Shown here piece after piece: positions 6,380 to 7,956 of a DNA stretch of 7,956 nucleotides; positions within the stretch are counted from its first letter, which is position 1, and each line of letters opens with the position of its first letter. Source of the DNA: an uncultured Lachnospiraceae bacterium. Its GTDB lineage: Bacteria > Bacillota > Clostridia > Lachnospirales > Lachnospiraceae. The notes under the pieces were generated by a model. The model was not told the origin of the DNA. It did no database searches and worked only from the letters and a program-made list of their open reading frames with translations. Location: NCBI GenBank assembly GCA_902783765.1, contig CACZSB010000132.1:1-7956 (forward strand), in the 5' to 3' direction. Both the position numbers and the translations under genes were made by a program.

Positions 6380-7053
6380 CCCACCATATCACTGATCCGG
6401 TAGCCGATGCCCCGGACCGTGCGAATCAGCTTGACCGGCGCACCGTCGTCGATCTTTTTGCGAAGGTAGCTGATATAAACATCCACCACGTTGGTGCCTC
6501 CTTCGTAGTCAAAATTCCAGATATGGTTCTCGATTTGTTCCCGGGAAAGGGCAGCATGCTTATTCAGCATCAGGTATTCCAGCAGGGCATATTCCTTGCC
6601 GGAAAGCTCAATGGGGCGGCCCCCCCGTTCCACCCGGTGGGCGGCTGTGTCCATGGTCAGATCCGCCAGCTCCAGGACGCTGCTCTCTGCCTGCAAGCCC
6701 CCCCGAATCAGGGCTCTGACCCGGGCCATAAGCTCCTCCAGGGCAAAGGGCTTGATCAAATAATCCGCCGCTCCCAGATCCAGGCCCTTGACCCGGTCTG
6801 CCACGGAATCCCGGGCGGTCAAAAAGAGCACCGGGGCTTTAATTCTTTTTTCACGCATGGTTTGGATCAGGGAGAAACCATCCATGCCGGGCATCATCAC
6901 ATCCAAAATCACCCCGTCATACTCTGCCACATGAAGGTAATCCAGGGCGGTGAGACCATCTCGGCAGGCATCCACACTGTAGCCTTCCTCAATAAGCCGC
7001 CTGCTTAATATACGGTTCAGATCCTTTTCATCCTCTGCCAGCAGCAATCTCAT
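6376..7053 (-). CDS. OmpR/PhoB-family response regulator
   Basis: This 225-residue transcription factor is expected to be phosphorylated by the kinase encoded immediately after it. The receiver domain (1-115) has the acidic pair Glu7/Asp8, phospho-acceptor Asp51 in VILDVMMPGMDG, Thr79 in FLTA and Lys101 in LIKPF. The C-terminal winged helix (about 125-222) has LSGKEYALLEYLM, LSREQIENHIW, VDVYISYLRKKID and LIRTVRGIGYRI, all typical of the OmpR DNA-binding domain. Start ATG 7053 follows AGAGGA (7066-7061) with a 7-base gap. It is the first gene of a likely operon with the kinase and PepSY protein, and a good promoter lies about 30 bases upstream. The specific name cannot be assigned; its targets are unknown, though autoregulation is common in this class. 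Confidence 0.95.
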   Translation of the reverse strand: MRLLLAEDEKDLNRILSRRLIEEGYSVDACRDGLTALDYLHVAEYDGVILDVMMPGMDGFSLIQTMREKRIKAPVLFLTARDSVADRVKGLDLGAADYLIKPFALEELMARVRALIRGGLQAESSVLELADLTMDTAAHRVERGGRPIELSGKEYALLEYLMLNKHAALSREQIENHIWNFDYEGGTNVVDVYISYLRKKIDDGAPVKLIRTVRGIGYRISDMVG

Positions 7054-7082
7054 GGTGATATCCTCTCATTTCCTTGATTTCC

Positions 7083-7110
7083 AGTATAGCATATCCGGAA
7101 AAGATGAGAA
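7083..7110 (-). promoter_or_regulatory. Candidate sigma-70-type promoter with extended -10 for the response-regulator operon
   Basis: Read on the - strand, TTCTCA (7110-7105; four of six matches to TTGACA) is followed by a 16-base spacer and TATACT (7088-7083; five of six matches to TATAAT). TG lies at the extended -10 position, one base before the -10 hexamer. Transcription would start near 7076, giving a leader of about 22 bases with the ribosome binding site at 7066-7061. The position suits the gene exactly; no experimental support. Confidence 0.55.
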
Positions 7111-7143
7111 AAACATTAGAAAGGGGATGGCACTTTTCCTAAT
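7109..7143 (-). terminator. Candidate intrinsic terminator after the yjjW-type gene
   Basis: On the - strand, ATTAGGAA (7143-7136) can pair with TTTCTAAT (7122-7115): eight pairs including one G-U, enclosing a 13-base loop. The stem is followed by G and five T's (7113-7109). The stem is A/T-rich and the loop large, so strength is uncertain, but it begins two bases after the stop codon. The G-U pair would be an A-C mismatch on the other strand, which favours - strand function. Confidence 0.45.
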
Positions 7144-7144
7144 C

Positions 7145-7956
7145 TCATATCACCCGTCCCCGGGCTCCCAGGGAGCGGGCCAGCTCAGCCAGGGCTTCGG
7201 CCTCCTCCTCCGTGGGAATCTCACTGCCCAATCGGTCCAGTCCCTCCTGCCGAACGCCAAAGGGTCGGTAGCGCAGGAGTTTATAGGGGATGTCCGGCCC
7301 CAAAAGCTTCGCCACGCTGAGGACGGTGAGGGTGTTCTGTTTTTTAAAAAAGTCCCCCTCTCCCACCGGTAACAGTACCGTGCGGACCTCCGTGAGCTTC
7401 CCCGCGGATTTAAGGTATTCCAGGTTTTTTAGGGGCATTTCCGGGCCCGCCCCGGTAAGGGACAGGCAGAAATCCTTATCTGCGGCCTTAATGTCCAGCA
7501 TGACCCCTTCTATCATATTCAGCAATTCGGGATCCTGCTCAAAATCATAGGTGCCGTTGGAATCCAGCAGCACCCCCAGGCCCATATCCCGTATTAAGGG
7601 AATGAGCTCCAGCAGAAAGTCCCGCTGGAGGGTGCATTCGCCTCCGGAGAAGCTGACGCCGTTGATATAGGGAGCGCTTTTCTGGATTTCCGCCGCCACT
7701 TCCTCCGCCCTCATGTGCCGGACCTTGGGGGTGGAAAGATGGGGGCAGGCCTTCAGGCAGCTGTCGCAGGAGACGCATTTTGAGGGATGCCAGAGAGGTT
7801 GCGGCAAGTCGCCTTCACCGCAGCTCAGTGCCCCCACCGGACAGACAGGCACGCAGGCGCCGCAGCCCCGGCAGGGATGTATCGTCTCCGGGTTGTGGCA
7901 ATACAGGCATTTCAGATTGCAGCCCTGGAAGAAGACGGCTGTCCGATTGCCGGGGC
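7145..7956 (-). CDS. yjjW: YjjW-family glycyl radical enzyme activase (radical SAM), 5' truncated
   Basis: Activases of this type use a radical SAM 4Fe-4S cluster to abstract a hydrogen from a glycine in a partner glycyl radical enzyme. The frame is open to the window edge, so about 269 C-terminal residues are seen and roughly 20-30 N-terminal ones are missing. The GTG at 7852 is internal. Counting from the first complete visible residue: GPGNR-type substrate loop (PGNR, 1-4), FFQGC with CxxxCxxC (Cys12, Cys16, Cys19), two ferredoxin-like motifs (Cys28/31/34/38 and Cys60/63/66/70), SGGECT (103-108), LDSNGT and MLDIKAA. The spacing and the FFQGCNL, CVPVCPVGAL and CLKACP wording resemble E. coli YjjW as I remember it more than PflA. 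In E. coli the partner is YjjI, which would be expected to the right of this window. The alternative is another two-ferredoxin-cluster activase of the PflA/CutD type with a different substrate. Confidence 0.87.
   Translation of the reverse strand, partial: PGNRTAVFFQGCNLKCLYCHNPETIHPCRGCGACVPVCPVGALSCGEGDLPQPLWHPSKCVSCDSCLKACPHLSTPKVRHMRAEEVAAEIQKSAPYINGVSFSGGECTLQRDFLLELIPLIRDMGLGVLLDSNGTYDFEQDPELLNMIEGVMLDIKAADKDFCLSLTGAGPEMPLKNLEYLKSAGKLTEVRTVLLPVGEGDFFKKQNTLTVLSVAKLLGPDIPYKLLRYRPFGVRQEGLDRLGSEIPTEEEAEALAELARSLGARGRVI

Noticed and set aside
6523..7008. 161-codon + strand open frame opposite the response regulator
   Set aside because: The - strand frame contains every conserved OmpR-family residue; this is a shadow.
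7850..7852. GTG as the start of the activase
   Set aside because: The frame continues upstream to the window edge and encodes the radical SAM CxxxCxxC motif and most of the first ferredoxin motif, so the GTG is an internal Val codon.
1..7956. CRISPR array, tRNA/rRNA, transposon ends, riboswitch, phage genes
   Set aside because: I saw no regularly spaced repeats, cloverleaf-like sequences, transposase motifs or long structured leaders; the window is almost fully covered by housekeeping and signalling genes.

Overview
The window looks like chromosomal DNA from an anaerobic member of the Bacillota, most likely class Clostridia. The evidence is the SUF operon with a SufU scaffold protein, the clostridial-type SufB and SufD C-termini, strong AAGGAGG/GGAGGA ribosome binding sites, and a YjjW-type glycyl-radical-enzyme activase. 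Base composition is GC-rich, fairly even, and similar on both strands' genes. I see no insertion sequence, phage gene, CRISPR array, tRNA or rRNA. The genus is not determinable by eye. No gene-free stretch exceeds about 100 bases.

Left half (1-3811, + strand): the distal part of an iron-sulfur cluster assembly operon, in the order sufB (5' end missing), sufD, sufS, sufU, and a three-cysteine Rrf2/IscR-family regulator. The genes are separated by 12 bases or overlap by 11, 8 and 1 bases, so they are almost certainly co-transcribed and partly translationally coupled. SufS takes sulfur from cysteine. SufU is a zinc-dependent sulfur acceptor. SufB-SufD, with SufC (not in view, expected just left of the window), forms the scaffold on which clusters are built. 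The terminal regulator is positioned to report cluster status back to the operon.

Right half (3808-7053, - strand): a convergent unit of an OmpR-type response regulator, a sensor histidine kinase overlapping it by 4 bases, and, 76 bases further on, a secreted or membrane-anchored protein with three PepSY domains joined by Pro/Thr/Glu-rich linkers. It probably runs from a promoter with an extended -10 element at 7083-7110 and is likely an envelope-signalling system. Its last gene shares a four-base tail-to-tail overlap (TTAA) with the suf operon, leaving no space for an ordinary intergenic terminator.

Right edge (7145-7956, - strand): the 3' part of a YjjW-family radical SAM activase with two extra ferredoxin-type cluster motifs. 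Its partner glycyl radical enzyme (YjjI-type) would be expected to the right, outside the window. A candidate intrinsic terminator for this gene sits directly on the -35 region of the response-regulator promoter.

The families are all recognised. The most notable points are the triple-PepSY protein tied to a two-component system, the substitutions at cysteine positions in SufB and SufD, the regulator at the end of the suf operon, and the compact terminator/promoter junction. I found no convincing wholly new system.
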